Numbered from the stretch's first letter, positions 29,646-41,302 are shown. The stretch: DNA of 64,000 nucleotides from Breviolum minutum Mf 1.05b.01 (GCA_000507305.1 DF239961.1:181449-245448), one strand, 5' to 3'. Translations and numbers: made by a program. Notes: a model not told the origin generated them from the sequence alone.

Positions 29646-30107
29646 AACATATCACTAGCGCTTCAAAAAAGATCTGATGGTGCCTTCTGGGAGGCTTGTA
29701 AAGGCTTGTATGAGTCTTTTCACACCCCTTCGCAAGCTTTCCAGAAAGTACAGGAGCACTATATAAGGTATAGTTGATCACAAACGAAGGTGTTGCAAAC
29801 ACTCAGATGGCAAAATCTCATGCGAGTTCGAACACCAAATCGGATGGTTTTGTAGATTGCAAGTTGTCCACATGTAATCCCAATAGCACTGGTGATCATT
29901 CTTTCCGGAAAGTGCGAGTACATTGCACGTGGTTGGAGTTGCTTCTTGGTCTATGCTTATATAACGATGGTATATACTATATAATTGTGTTTACTTCGAT
30001 ACAGCCGATACAGCATTGTACATATATAGTGTTTACTCACTAAGTTTGGTCATACAGTGTGTATATATAGTCATAAATGGTACAAAATGCAAATATAAAG
30101 ATATGAT

Positions 30108-30213
30108 GATAGTGTTGATGGAAGAAATCCTGCACCACCTGGGATGTATCAAACCCTGTAGATGATGGGATATTTACCATATCAACTGGTGCCGGATTTC
30201 TTCCAGCAACAGT
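30108..30213 (+). mobile_element. MITE family 2, variant with GGAAGAAATCC ends
   Basis: GTGTTGATGGAAGAAATCCT ... GGATTTCTTCCAGCAACAGTA, with ACCACCTGGGATGTATCAAA inside. Confidence 0.75.
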
Positions 30214-30302
30214 ATATCAACAGTAATAGTAATATGTGCAAAATCTCTTCCAGTATGGTTTCCAGAATTGCCTTGTCAAAGTTCCAGCCCGCGGGTGCTT
30301 GT

Positions 30303-30362
30303 CCAGTTTCTTCCAAACGCCTTTGTCACAGTCTCGAAACGTTTGTCACAGTCTCGAAACGT
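30303..30362. repeat. Tandem duplication of about 20 bp
   Basis: TTTGTCACAGTCTCGAAACG occurs twice in tandem, followed by a partial third (GGGAAACG). Confidence 0.85.
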
Positions 30363-30979
30363 TGGGAAACGCTTCTATGTAAGGGAAATAAGAGTCCTAG
30401 GATTTTTGAGTAACTTTTGCTTCACTTCTATAGTATTCTCAAGATTCACTCTGTTGAAAATGGCATGTTATTCCGTAGAGTAAGTTCTGGTCAGAAATCG
30501 CAAACAACAGAAAAGGAGAAAGTGATGTGACCTCAGATAACGTCCAAACAAATATTCAAAACATATTTTTCTCGGTTGGCAATTCAATGGATCAATAAGA
30601 CCAAGGCACTGAAAATTGTTGAGTCGTACCTTGGGCCAAAACTCGGGTCATCTGACCGTACCACAAAAAGGAGAGGGATAGGAACATACGAAAAAAAATG
30701 CAGGGAAGTTGAACATGGTTCACCGGAAAATAAGCCCTTGGAATCCTTGCAAAAGGAGATTCCCAACTTGGAAACCCAGATTTCGCGGTTCCATGTTAAA
30801 TTTCTGGGGGTGTATGTACACCTTGTACAAATACTCACACAAAAAGCTCACCAGCTTCTGTTATGAGTCGCGACAGTTTGTCAAATACACCCAACAACAC
30901 CTACACAAAGGCATGGGCTTTTACTAATTGCCAATCGCCCCCCCTGAAACTGACATCTAGTTACCAATAGTCTTAAAAA

Positions 30980-31299
30980 AAGAAGGCAATATCAGAGATG
31001 GAAGATGAATTTCCTGCTTCTGCGAATTTCAAGGAATTGCCATTCATCATTGCAAAACAACTGGAGGCCTGGGGGGTCTCCAAACCGCCTCGCGGACCAA
31101 TAAACATCACCCCATGTTCATACATTACAAGTCCAGGTACACCACGAGGTCCAGGATCTTTGGTCCAAAGGCCCCATGTCTCTGCACCTGTCAGGTTTTT
31201 TTGCGTTTCTTGGTTGGAAGGGCTTGGTAGATATGGCTGGATGTATGGCTCGAAAACCACAAAAAGCTCGGCAGGATTCAAACTTTGAAGCGTTGCCAC
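30980..31299 (-). CDS. Gene A, exon region opening the conserved domain
   Basis: The minus strand is open for about 105 codons. Blocks AELFVVFEPYIQPYLPSPSN and ETWGLWTKDPGPRGV, the latter matching the recalled WG.W..DPGPRGV start of the algal domain. A donor CCTCGTG|GTGTAC at about 31143 would end the exon there; the frame stays open to about 30980 (MYEHGVMFIGPRGGLETPQA), so it may be longer. An exon joining it to 29482 was not found. Confidence 0.7.
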
Positions 31300-31479
31300 A
31301 TGTCATCAACTTGCCAGCATCTTTGGGCCATTTACTTGTACAAAGATGATTCCTGAAATTAAGGTCCCCTTCTGCGAGGATTTCTCCGATCCTAAACCAT
31401 CAATCAGGTGAGCAAAAGGGCTGTCACTGAAAAATTATATACAGTAGATCAATCAAGGTGTTTGTAGTCAATCTAGTTT

Positions 31480-31605
31480 AGTACACCCTGGAAAAATAAT
31501 GGCTGGAACCTGAAGTCATGAAGGCGGATGGTTGGAAGATGATGTTCTTTTTAAATTTTGGGTGAATTTTTCAGGTTTCAAAATGTGAATTTTCGGGGGT
31601 TGTAA
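31480..31605 (-). mobile_element. MITE family 4 copy beside an exon
   Basis: Plus strand GTACACCCTGGAAAAATAATG ... GAATTTTCGGGGGTTGTAA. Its right end lies four bases from the 3' end of the exon 31609-31737. Confidence 0.6.
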
Positions 31606-31608
31606 CGC

Positions 31609-31737
31609 CTTGGTCTCTTAGTTTCATCAAGGGGAAGCTCCACAACTCTCAACTCCACTCCTCCGGCATCCCCCGGAAGTTCTGAAGCACCTGTGCCAGA
31701 CGTGGCATTAGGATCACCCTTGGCAGCAATGTATTGC
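31609..31737 (-). CDS. Gene A, candidate exon nearest the 5' end
   Basis: CACCCCAACCGAAG|G ... GAGACCAAG|GCGTTA (GC donor). Encodes QYIAAKGDPNATSGTGASEL then a run with VELRVVELPLDETKRP. A further piece at about 32035-32071 (MYSTNQMAAR with donor GCAAG|GTTCAG) might be upstream of it. Confidence 0.65.
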
Positions 31738-32341
31738 CTTCGGTTGGGGTGCAAAATGTGGGTTGCTGGTGCGGGAACATATATATATATATATATTATG
31801 TGGAAAGTGAAACCATACAAAATCAAATTATTAGTCTATGTATATATATACAATATACATGTATATATATGATAATATATAACATATGTAACATGTATAT
31901 ACATTATATTAAATATATATTATTGTATAAGACTATAATTCTATATTCCTATGAACACCGTTGCGAGATGGATATTATGATCCTTTGAGGACGGGAATCC
32001 TCAGATCAAATGCCAAACAACTGCACTGAACCTTGCCGCCATCTGGTTGGTGGAGTACATAGCAAGATTGACTGATACCTTCCAGCATTCACACCGAGAG
32101 CAGCAGACACTTTTCAAGCCACCCCTTGCAACACTGAGGTTGCTGTCAAACGTCGCATAGGCTTACTACTAACCGGAAGCCCAGTCGTTAAGTGGAACGA
32201 CTGGCCGACAAAATGACCTGCAAATGACTCGGGATCTTTACACTTTACAGCCCGGTCAAGATTGAATTGACTCTGGTGGTGAGAAGCATTGCTTTGAACC
32301 CTCTTCCAGAAAACATACAAGAATCAAAATCCGCAAAAATC

Positions 32342-32995
32342 CTAGCACCAGCTGTAACTGTTATAATAATCGCTGTTGCATTCCACAAAATGACCATGAT
32401 CGTTGCAGCAATGAATGACATGATGCGATTGGCAAAAGCTGCCGACATGATGAGATTGGCAAAAGCTGCTGACATGCCATCCTGGGTGAATGTGATAGGT
32501 GGGATACATCGGATACGTTGGATACATTGGATACCAAAGCGCCTTCTGCTTGGAGTCAGGCTCAGGTTGATTCGAGACTGTTGACGTCGAGAATCCACAA
32601 GTGCTAGAATGCACCACTGAGCCACACTTGGCGTAGCTGTTCTCCAACTTGCAGCAGCGAATCCGGGTGGTACCTTCACAAAAGAAACCTGTCTTGTGTA
32701 CAGCGCAGAATTGGTAGTCTTGCCAAGCCTCCAAAGACAAAAGGCTACCCAAACTGCCCTGTGTGGCATTAGGAACATGTAATCTCCAATCAGGCATAGC
32801 GGGCTTGGGTTTCTCAGCATCAGCATCGCTTGGCACTTCGGCGTATGGCCCAGGGGTGTCTGGCAGTCCGTTCACATCTGGCACTTCGGTCAAGTTGTGT
32901 GCGACATCCTTTTCTGACTTGCCACGCAAAGCTGTATCCTTTGCAAAAGAGGCTGTCACCAACACCAGCAGCAACAAGATTCGACTTGAAGACAT
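32342..32995 (-). CDS. Secreted protein with two six-cysteine domains
   Basis: 217 codons from ATG at 32995, no intron seen. Residues 1-18 form a signal peptide (MSSSRILLLLVLVTASFA). After an acidic linker come two copies of W-x5-C-x8-C-x7-CC-x8-C-x(8-10)-C: W91, C97, C106, C114, C115, C124, C133, and W173, C179, C188, C196, C197, C206, C217. Between them is a Pro/Tyr/Met repeat (YPMYPTYPMYPTY). The second copy has an internal QSHHV repeat. Likely secreted and disulfide-bonded; no family recognised. The nominal longer ORF begins at a TTG five codons upstream; the ATG is preferred because it opens the signal peptide. Confidence 0.75.
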   Translation of the reverse strand: MSSSRILLLLVLVTASFAKDTALRGKSEKDVAHNLTEVPDVNGLPDTPGPYAEVPSDADAEKPKPAMPDWRLHVPNATQGSLGSLLSLEAWQDYQFCAVHKTGFFCEGTTRIRCCKLENSYAKCGSVVHSSTCGFSTSTVSNQPEPDSKQKALWYPMYPTYPMYPTYHIHPGWHVSSFCQSHHVGSFCQSHHVIHCCNDHGHFVECNSDYYNSYSWC

Positions 32996-33998
32996 GGCAC
33001 AAGGGCACAAGGATGTGTCAAGTCAGGATTCGAGCGGCACAAGCTTTGCTTGCAAATTGGCAGCAGAAATCAACGCGTTCCAACAAGTTCTGCTATGACT
33101 TCAGGCACAATTGGACTTTTATATGGCAACAACAATGAGACTTGATCTTGTCAAGAAATTAGTCGATACATCATCTTCAAACCAGCCGCAACATCCTACC
33201 AGTAGCTGCATCTCTGAGACAACCAAAAATTATGGTCCGCCAATCTCTTTGGGAAATCAGCCGTCTGGAAGAAATCCAGGTGGACAGTGGACAGTGGGGA
33301 GAAACTAGTTCTTTTGTATTGACCGAATCACAGGGGTCATGAAATATGACAACCCAAACTTCATGCATTGTTAATTCACGGGAGATCCCTCAAAATTTTA
33401 AACTTCCAGGGGGTATGTATAAAAGCATGCACTATTGATCTTGAAAGGGAGCCCTGACTTTGGTCATCTTTGGTCCTTATGTCTAAAGCAACTTGCTCTT
33501 GCTGAAACTGAAGTATACTTTTTTTGTTGGATAGTATGCCAAACCCTGCACCAACATACAATGCTCAGCCAAATGACTTGGGCAAGCGAGAAAAAAGGTA
33601 GACAAACCAAACTCCTCGCCGGTTTGGCCCAAAGCTGGTCAGAGATAAGAGCACCGGATGGAGCATTGCCCAACTGTCTTGAAAAGAGCACATTTAGTGT
33701 GGTTGTCTAAGTTGTTGAGTCATTGGCCAGGGGCAAACATTCAAATTGTCCAGGACTGTTCGAAGACCATTGTCATCAACAAGGAAGATTTAGGTACAAT
33801 TCATAATATTTTGAAAAGCAGTTGTAAATCTGGAATATTGATTTCGGAATAATTCGAAAAACCATATTCATGAACTTCTCCTGTTCTACCCTCAGAATCT
33901 TTAGAAAAACTTACCTCACTTTCAAACAATGTTGAATCAAAATCAGAACATTACTTTCTCCCATCAATTCACACTAGGATTCCCTCTAAAATAACCTG

Positions 33999-34050
33999 CT
34001 ACTTGTCATACCGCGCAGCGTCATGCAAGCACTTCTCTTTCAAATCGATC
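33999..34050 (-). CDS. Gene D, candidate terminal exon
   Basis: GCTCTTACCAG|G then IDLKEKCLHDAARYDK and TAG. One leading base. Same strand and 1.3 kb downstream of the leader exon at 35284-35372. Confidence 0.5.
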
Positions 34051-34912
34051 CTGGTAAGAGCGGAAGAAAGTCGGTGGCCTGGCATCCACGTTGTTGCTAA
34101 CGTCACCGTAGCTTTGTTTTTCATATGCAACTTGTTTGGGCTTGTGAACGGAAAGAGTGGCAACAATGTTCAGCGGCAGCACTGGGATAGCTGTTTTTTT
34201 TAAGACTGTGCCAAATATCAATCCTTGTGAATGTACATCCTCTTGCATCTTTGTTTAATCATCGCATACACATATATATATATAATGCGATTGTGCGTGC
34301 AGCACCCAAAATACAATCTGCTCAGTCGCATTGACGGGGATTGAGTGACAGTGGGCAAGTGTTGCTCCTACCTACACGTACTACTGCACAACAGGCTCAA
34401 CGGGAACGGACAATCACAAAACAACCCTCCAGAATTGATGGAATTCCTTTGAACATGTAAAAACACATTAATATCAATGCCAGTGCCACCATTTCATTTT
34501 AGAGTTTTGAAACGAAAAACTGAGGTTGAACTACTTTTGAATCAACGAAATTGCCGCCTCGACCAGGGATGCTCATAAGTTGCATGCAAGTGCTGTCCCT
34601 CATATTGATTTGACGAGTCTACTTCCTATGTGAGTATCAAATCGTTACGAACCTTCCTTTCAAAAACTTTCAACTACGATGTGTCTGGTTGAAGACAATA
34701 TTGCTTGCATCAAGCTCCAAATTTCATGAAGATATCTAAGATATCAATCAAAGAAGATTGATTTTGGGGGCAGATTTCCATACTGAAATTAATTTCCAAG
34801 GTGAAGTCACCTAATCTCAATATAATGTAATTAATTTACTCAAAAGTGTGCGTCTAGCTAGAGTTTTCAACAAGTGTCTCAATAAGCCAAGAGTTCCCAA
34901 CCATGCCTGTTG
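34051..34912. other. Gene D intron region
   Basis: Mostly AT-rich, nothing else recognised; short TA run near 34270. Confidence 0.5.
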
Positions 34913-34962
34913 CAAGAGGCTCCTTCGTCCCACATTCTTCCCTGCAGCTTTCCGTGTCATCT
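34913..34962 (-). CDS. Gene D, candidate internal basic exon
   Basis: TGATGGGAAAG|TCTCC then SKMTRKAAGKNVGRRSLLQQ, with a GC donor CAACAG|GCATGG. Very basic. Confidence 0.4.
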
Positions 34963-35283
34963 TGGAGACTTTCCCATCAGACAATGACCTTCACCAAGGG
35001 CAGTGAATCTGGGGTAATTCCGAGGAGATTCCCCTCACTTAGCTTCCCCAATCACAACAGATTCTATGCAAAAGGGGCTGCACAAGATTATATCATTCTA
35101 GCGAACTTGGCTGCACAGTTGACAAGGTGTTTTCATGTCGTTCATCTTGTAGGGGTTCATATCCCCAAAAGAAAGATGTATCCCCTTGGCTCAATTTGTT
35201 TCTTCCCCCAAACAATATCAAACAATAAGTTTCGAAGTTCCCTAGGCTGAATAAACCATGCCCTGGTCCACTTCGTTTTCCAC

Positions 35284-35372
35284 CTCAAAGGTCGTGGCTC
35301 AACAAAGGCCGTGGAAGAAGCCAAGAGGGTGCTCGCGAAAGTGAGGGCAATCGCCACGATGCGACGCGCCAT
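35284..35372 (-). CDS. Gene D, first exon: leader with plastid-type motif
   Basis: ATG at 35372; MARRIVAIALTFASTLLASS is a signal peptide, then TAFVEPRPLR before donor TTTGAG|GTGGAA. Dinoflagellate plastid preproteins carry a signal peptide followed by a basic transit peptide that opens with an FVAP-like motif; FVEP fits. Upstream, AACCTTTTCAG could be a trans-splice acceptor. Product unknown. Confidence 0.55.
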
Positions 35373-36237
35373 TTCGCTGCGAGAAGGGTTTTCACGGTTC
35401 ACTGAAAAGGTTTGATGTCTATATTCTTATGATGTACATCCACAAGTCACCTGGACCTCATGTTTCAAGGATTGAATAGGAAAGGAGATTGGAGAGATCC
35501 CTGCATACCTTAATTTCATATAAGTTTGTAACTTTTTGTAGACCATCAGAAAGGTTGGGGTGGCCAAAAGTGCTTGTTGGCAGCACATTGATGTAGAAGA
35601 AATGTAACCAATCGAGGATCAATGCTTTACCTGTAACTGTCAATCCAAGGGTAAGGTCTTCGCCCTGTCCAAAACTGGTCTGCATGTTTCTCGTTTGGCG
35701 TTAGCACCTTGTGTATCCATCATCCTTATCAGAGATGAAAGAAGCTTCGGCAAGAACATGGACATGCCTTCGAAATTCCAGATGTTCCATGTTCCCAGGA
35801 TTCCCAGGTGCTACATAATCAGCGTCAGAATCTTAAAAAAAAACATATCCTTTTTCCAGCCTTTCTTCAAACCCCCCGGCATTTCCAATCAATGTGTTGT
35901 TCTCTAAAAATGTGATGAAGTTCCAAAATCTAAAGAAAAACATCTCGAGTGGAATCCTCATTGGAGAATAAACAAAGAAACAGACCGCTGATGCCAGCAA
36001 AGTCGCCGCAGTTTTCTTCAAGGTCTGCCGTTGCACAGTAGCCAGGACATAGTGGATGGATGTATGCGTGTATGCACATGTGTGCATTCATGCATGAATT
36101 GAATGTTTCAATGCTTGTTATCTGTTTCAGTTTTTTTGCTTTAGTGGTTTGGGGCAAACAGCTTCAAAACCCAGAACAACAGCCATGAAAAACCACCAGA
36201 AACAAAGCCACCTTAAATCTCATAATAAAAAACCTTT

Positions 36238-36335
36238 CCTGGTTGGTGGTTTCAACCCATCTGAAAAATATTAGTCAAATTGGATCATTTCCCCAATTAG
36301 GTGTGAAAATAAAAAATATTTGAAAACACCAACCA
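36238..36335 (+). mobile_element. MITE family 1, well-preserved copy
   Basis: CTGGTTGGTGGTTTCAACCC ... AAATATTTGAAAACACCAACCAG. Full core present. Confidence 0.8.
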
Positions 36336-36367
36336 GTTTCCCATTCCTTTTGCCCTCAACCTTCCAG

Positions 36368-36500
36368 CTATCCCCTAAGCTTCCACACCCAGCCGCAAGC
36401 GTCGCCCCTGCGGCATCTGTATGGCACCACGCGGCGGACCGGATCCGCCACGCCGGACCGACAGGTGCGGAGGCCGTTTTGTTGAGACCTGCCGAAAGAC
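36368..36500. other. GC-rich exon-like patch, strand unresolved
   Basis: Plus: acceptor CTCAACCTTCCAG and donor CCGACAG|GTGCGG around QPQASPLRHLYGTTRRTGSA. Minus: acceptor TCTTTCGGCAG|GTC then VSTKRPPHLSVRRGGSGPPR. Both have high third-position GC. Confidence 0.45.
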
Positions 36501-37269
36501 ACCAACAGTGAAACGGTGATGTAACAGTTTATGAAACATGGTGAAACAGCGCTGATGAGACATGATGGTGATGAAACGTGGTGATGAGACATATGGTGAA
36601 ACTTTTGGACTTAGGAAGGTTACATCTCGACTAGTACAGAAGGTGTACTGTACATGTCAACGTTAGGAAGCTGTAAAAATGGAACCCTGAAAAAAGGAGA
36701 TGTCTTTTCTTTTAACGAAATCGTCGTTTTCAGGGTTCAATATGGTTCGATACTTAACTTCGGCTTTGTGGTAACATGAAAACCATGAGGACAGGGAATC
36801 ACCAGTTCATGAATGGCTAGGGATTTCAGTCATCCTACGTGACGAATCTCCCATGTGTACAAAAGAAAACCTTCACTTGATAAACGAATCATAAATGGAC
36901 ATTTGACTCCGACCAAGTGACTGTCGAAAGGTAAGATAGTTGGGACTTCAGCACTTTGATGCTTCAAATCTTGCTTAGGGTGAGACTCCATGGGAGATAC
37001 TGTTTCAGATGTGCATCCAAACGTGAAAGTTCCAGAATGAAAAGACGAATGATGAAGGGCCGATACTCCTGATCCCCTATGTAAAGTATCCATCTTCCTT
37101 CAAAGTCAATGGCTTCATCCATTTTGTTGCGAAGCATTTTTCAAAAACATATCTTTACAAACAATCTCTCATCTATATTCAATCATGTTTCAATCTTCCA
37201 ATCCATCAAGTTTTGTTTACAAAATGTCCTCAAAAAAAAACAAGCAACACTTTGGCCACTCCCTGATCA

Positions 37270-37484
37270 GGGCGACCTCTGCTACCCTTGCCACTGGCGG
37301 TGCTTCCTTGATCTCCAGCGTTTTGGGTTTCTCCCGTGGCACCACCGCACGGGGCACCACGGCGCGGGGCGCCGGTGCCACTGCTTTGGGCAAGCGTCCC
37401 GTGGAGGCCACGGCCGGGGCCGCAGCGTCACGGCGCTTGGCGCGCAAGGGCACGTCGGGAGCCTCGGGGTTTTCCCGCGGATCC
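37270..37484 (-). CDS. GC-rich Pro/Ala-rich exon, strand uncertain
   Basis: About two-thirds GC against a much lower background. Minus frame after GAATGAAACAG|GAT: DVPLRAKRRDAAAPAVASTG, KAVAPAPRAVVPRAVVPREK, up to donor near GGCAAGG|GTAGCA. The plus strand also has an open, plausible frame (GTTARGTTARGAGATALGKR). Low-complexity product, unrecognised. Confidence 0.4.
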
Positions 37485-37499
37485 TGTTTCATTCTAGAT

Positions 37500-38560
37500 T
37501 ATAGGTGGATTGGAAGTTTCAATACACAAGAATTGTGAGAAAAAAATATCATCAAAACAAAAATGGAAACCTGACACTTTTTTGGAGTGCTCGCCATACC
37601 TCGCCAAAAATAAGAAGGCATATTCTTGATGAAATTCAAAAGGTGAGAACTTCCAGACTATGTAGCATACCTTAGAACATCTGAATCCAGATTATGCCAT
37701 GTGTTACTTTCAGGCATCTACCTAACATTAAACTGACACGTTATACAAAATGGATATGTATAACTGTATCAGCATTGCGAGCCTCACGAATCATGAGACG
37801 TTAACTTCACCAAATGATACTGTATGTGCAACAGCGTCTTTCAACAGCTCTTGAGCTCCAAATTGATACACATTGATCAACATGAATTTCCGTTCCAAGG
37901 AAATCATGATTCTTGTTGTATGTTAATCTAACAGCGTACGTATGTTAGGAAATTACACTGAAAAATTCATCATCCCCAGTTTCAAATAGTTTCTCGTCCA
38001 TATCTGCAATGAAGCGACCCATTGTATATCTGCGCTCAAACGAGCAAGGCTGGAGAGCTCTTCAGCAATGCTTCCTTGACACATGGAAAGTTACACAAAC
38101 ATGTAACCCTTCCCCCAATTGTAGCAGGTGGCAAAAAGAAACTCGCAAGCAATAAGCTTTACAGTATACATGTGAAGCAAGAACAAAGCTGCCAAACACG
38201 GGGGCCAAAGGCCTCAACAAAAAACTTCTTAGTCACCTTGGACGATGAAACAGGAGACCTTTAGCATGCCACAGGTACATATGCAACAAAAACAAGTGAT
38301 TGCAAAGACAAAATGTGCAAGTGATTGCAAAATGTAATACTCTTAGGTATTCAATGTCTATGTGTGCTATACTATACACATACACTATGTACGATAACGA
38401 CGATAACATGTATTATACCGTATACACAGCTTACACAATCGCTGCATCCAAAGCCAAGGGTCTGTAGAACTCGTTGGAGTCTTCAGGTGGATCGATCACA
38501 TCTGACTCCAAGGTCAGAGGTTCCATGGCGACTCGTGACGTTTTAACAGCTGAAGTTGTT
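37500..38560. other. Intergenic or intronic stretch
   Basis: AT-rich, only short open frames; no exon, MITE or RNA gene recognised. Confidence 0.5.
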
Positions 38561-38860
38561 GAATTAGGGATGATTATAATGGTTAACACATAACTTATAG
38601 GGGTTTGTTAATAGGAATGATATATAACCTTGTAACGGTTATAATGGTTGTTTAATAAGAGTGTTTACTTTTATTATCGGGATAAACTGTTTAAAATGGC
38701 TGTTTGATAGTGATCCTATTGTGATAGGAATGATTATAATCCTTTATCATTATCCCGACATAACTTCAGGTACGGATATGTTAATAGGGACGTAACTCAT
38801 AGGGATTATACCTTATTATAATGGCAATAGGGATGACTATTATCCCCACACAACTGCGAA
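38560..38860. repeat. Cluster of family-7-like AT-rich repeats
   Basis: Repeated GGGATGATTATAATGG, TTATAATGGTTGTTTAATA and TAATCCTTTATCATTATCCC units in both orientations; appears to be several nested or tandem copies. Confidence 0.55.
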
Positions 38861-39842
38861 GTAGATATACGTGCCCTAAACAACCAGGGGCTCTTTTTTC
38901 ATTGCTCAATTGGGATATGACTTGGTATGTATCTCCTCCAGTCACCAGGATGATCGACATGTCTTTCACGGGTTCGGTCTTTGGCCTCAAAAAATGGCGT
39001 ACTAAGAAAGTTGCTCAGGTTTTCGTCTTCAAATCATCCGTCCCGGGGGAATCAATACTGAGCCTAGCAAATGGCAATTCATGTAACCACATGGGGGCAT
39101 CCCTAGGACTGAGTCCCGTTAAAATCCGCAGCGGTGAAACTGAGCCAAAAGTTCGGGCAGAGAATCTTCTGAACTTCACTTGTGGATTGATAGACTTCCT
39201 CCCGCAATCTGATAGTGGGTGTATCTCCAACAGTCGTGAAAAATGGGTTTATCTCCACTAGTTTCAGTGCAAAATGTGTGTATCTCCAATAGAATCGTTA
39301 CCTTTCAATAGTAGTTGCCATTTTCGAACCATGACTACTGGAGAAAGAGTAGACTTCCATCGAAATCCTCCAAAGAGTTCCATTGCTGAGCTTTTTTGCT
39401 CGCAATCTTTTTGAGTATCCAAAGGTACCTTTTTTGGAGGGACTGTTTAAAAGAAACCATGAAGTTTGAGGTACGGTACATCTAAATCCCCACTGCAACT
39501 TTGAGTTTCTCATCAAATTTTGCCCAGGCTAAAAGATGGTCACCAAAAATTAAAATGGTGTCTCTCCCATCAACTCTGTTCTCACAATTTTCTGGTGGAG
39601 CGGTTGCAAAAAAGACGACCAAACATGGCTCCCTCCTTGGAATAACAAAAGATGTTAAAGACCTTAGTATCAACTGTAGTGAAATAGATGAGTTGACAAG
39701 GCAAGGTAAACAAATCAGCTACTTCGACAATGGCCAATGGCCAAGGCAGATCAAAACAAAGTCCATGAAGTCAAATGTAGTAGAATTTCCGGACAACCCA
39801 CTGTGAAGTACGCATATTGTCACTAAACAAAATCCATCAAAT

Positions 39843-39884
<42 letters not shown>

Positions 39885-39899
39885 GTCATCATCGTCATG
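39843..39899. repeat. ATC trinucleotide array
   Basis: About 19 ATC/GTC units. Confidence 0.95.
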
Positions 39900-40448
39900 A
39901 AACAAAAAATTGCACAAAGTCCCTTTCCAAACATCCCTTAACCACAACCCCACCACGCTCAAGTAGCACTCCCCACAGTGCCCTTCCCCCGAATTGCTCC
40001 TGGCATGATGCCTGTCCCAAGCAAATTCGCAGTTCAAAAAAAAAGGCGAATCTATGCAGTTCCAAAAATTCTGGAAAAATCCCAAAACCTGGAAGTTCAA
40101 CCGACTAAACCAAATCTTGGAGTTTTGGTTTGGATGAAATGTTCTGGCCGGGCAAGGTGATCGAAAGATATCGAAAGGACTGTCGCTGTGCACTACTCAT
40201 GACACAGCTTTCTTGTGTTTTATTGATCTTACGTAGTCCTCTATGTCCACAGGGCCAAAAACACAAGTGTATGGTATTCCCCAACTCATTGTTTCTTTCT
40301 TTCAAGGAATCATAACCAACATCCATTCCTACTCTAAATACCAGGATATACCCTATCTATCTAGTTATTATTTCATGTTCACTTCCAATCTTTCCCTAAT
40401 CAGCCATCATCCAATGGCATTCTCACCAGGGCTGTCCAGTTGTCGATA

Positions 40449-40530
40449 CTCGGCGGGAAATCCCTCAAACCTACCATAGATTTCAGCATCAACTTTGATC
40501 CCCTGAAAATGGGCAATTTATGTACGAGTA
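40449..40530 (+). repeat. Dispersed repeat, family 5
   Basis: GGCGGGAAATCCCTCAAACC...AACTTTGATCCCC...AAAATGGGCAATTTA. Confidence 0.7.
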
Positions 40531-40661
40531 AAATTGCATGTAATTTCTGCAGGATCAAAATAAGGATCAAAATCTCCTGAAACTACCCGCAATTTGGTGG
40601 TTTCATGATCCCAACTTCAACAACTTCCAACGGCTTCGTCTTTTTCGCGGGGAATGCGCAG

Positions 40662-40762
40662 AAGGCGGCAGCTTGTCGGAGAAGTCGGCGGCTCAGGCGT
40701 CGGCGCTCGTAGAGGAGGCAATCTCGACCTGGCACCCATTTTTGGGATGGCTTCACTGGCAG
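40662..40762 (+). CDS. Candidate plus-strand exon
   Basis: GC-rich. GGGAATGCGCAG|AA then EGGSLSEKSAAQASALVEEA, ISTWHPFLGWLHWQ and donor ACTGGCAG|GTGCTA. The minus strand offers a Pro-rich frame; plus has clearly higher third-position GC. Confidence 0.4.
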
Positions 40763-40889
40763 GTGCTATGATAGTTTTCAGGGAGGGTGTATTATTCTGG
40801 GCAATTGACAACAAGTCTTTAACCTGAATTAAGATGAATTAAGGCCATTTTGGGTAGGATTGCTATAAATTGCCTAAATGTGTATGTGA

Positions 40890-40965
40890 TACTGTTGATG
40901 GAAGAAATACCACTAACCAGTTGATGCGGTAAAATATCACATTGTGTGTAGGTTTCATACATACA
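40890..40965 (+). mobile_element. MITE family 2 fragment
   Basis: ATACTGTTGATGGAAGAAAT and AACCAGTTGATGCGGTAAA; right end missing. Confidence 0.6.
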
Positions 40966-41302
40966 TGACATCTAATCATAGTAGCATTTACCAAAACGTC
41001 AATAAACGGGCCTATGTCGTATGATAATGCTTACGCGTCTGCTTATGCAACGCTTGCGCCACTGCAGTTTTTGCTTACACGGGGAATATGTTGATTCCCC
41101 TTACGCAATTGGCTTACGCAAGCCTTCGGCTCAGGGTTTCGCTTACGCAAGCCTCTTATGACACAACTCCTTCAACTCACATGAAGGGAGGTTTTGGAAG
41201 ATGCTCATTTGACATCACATGCAATTCAAGTCATCAAAACTTATCAAATGTCCTTATATCCTGATGAGATATCAACCTACAGTATGATAGATACATTATG
41301 TA

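Noticed and set aside
1688..37862. ATTTGGAGCTCAAG on the minus strand at about 1690 and 37850 as dinoflagellate spliced-leader relics
   Set aside because: The leader ends TTTTGGCTCAAG; these have an extra base and do not precede a coding exon.
39719..40193. ORFs with poly-Met and poly-Asp runs
   Set aside because: Translations of the ATC array.
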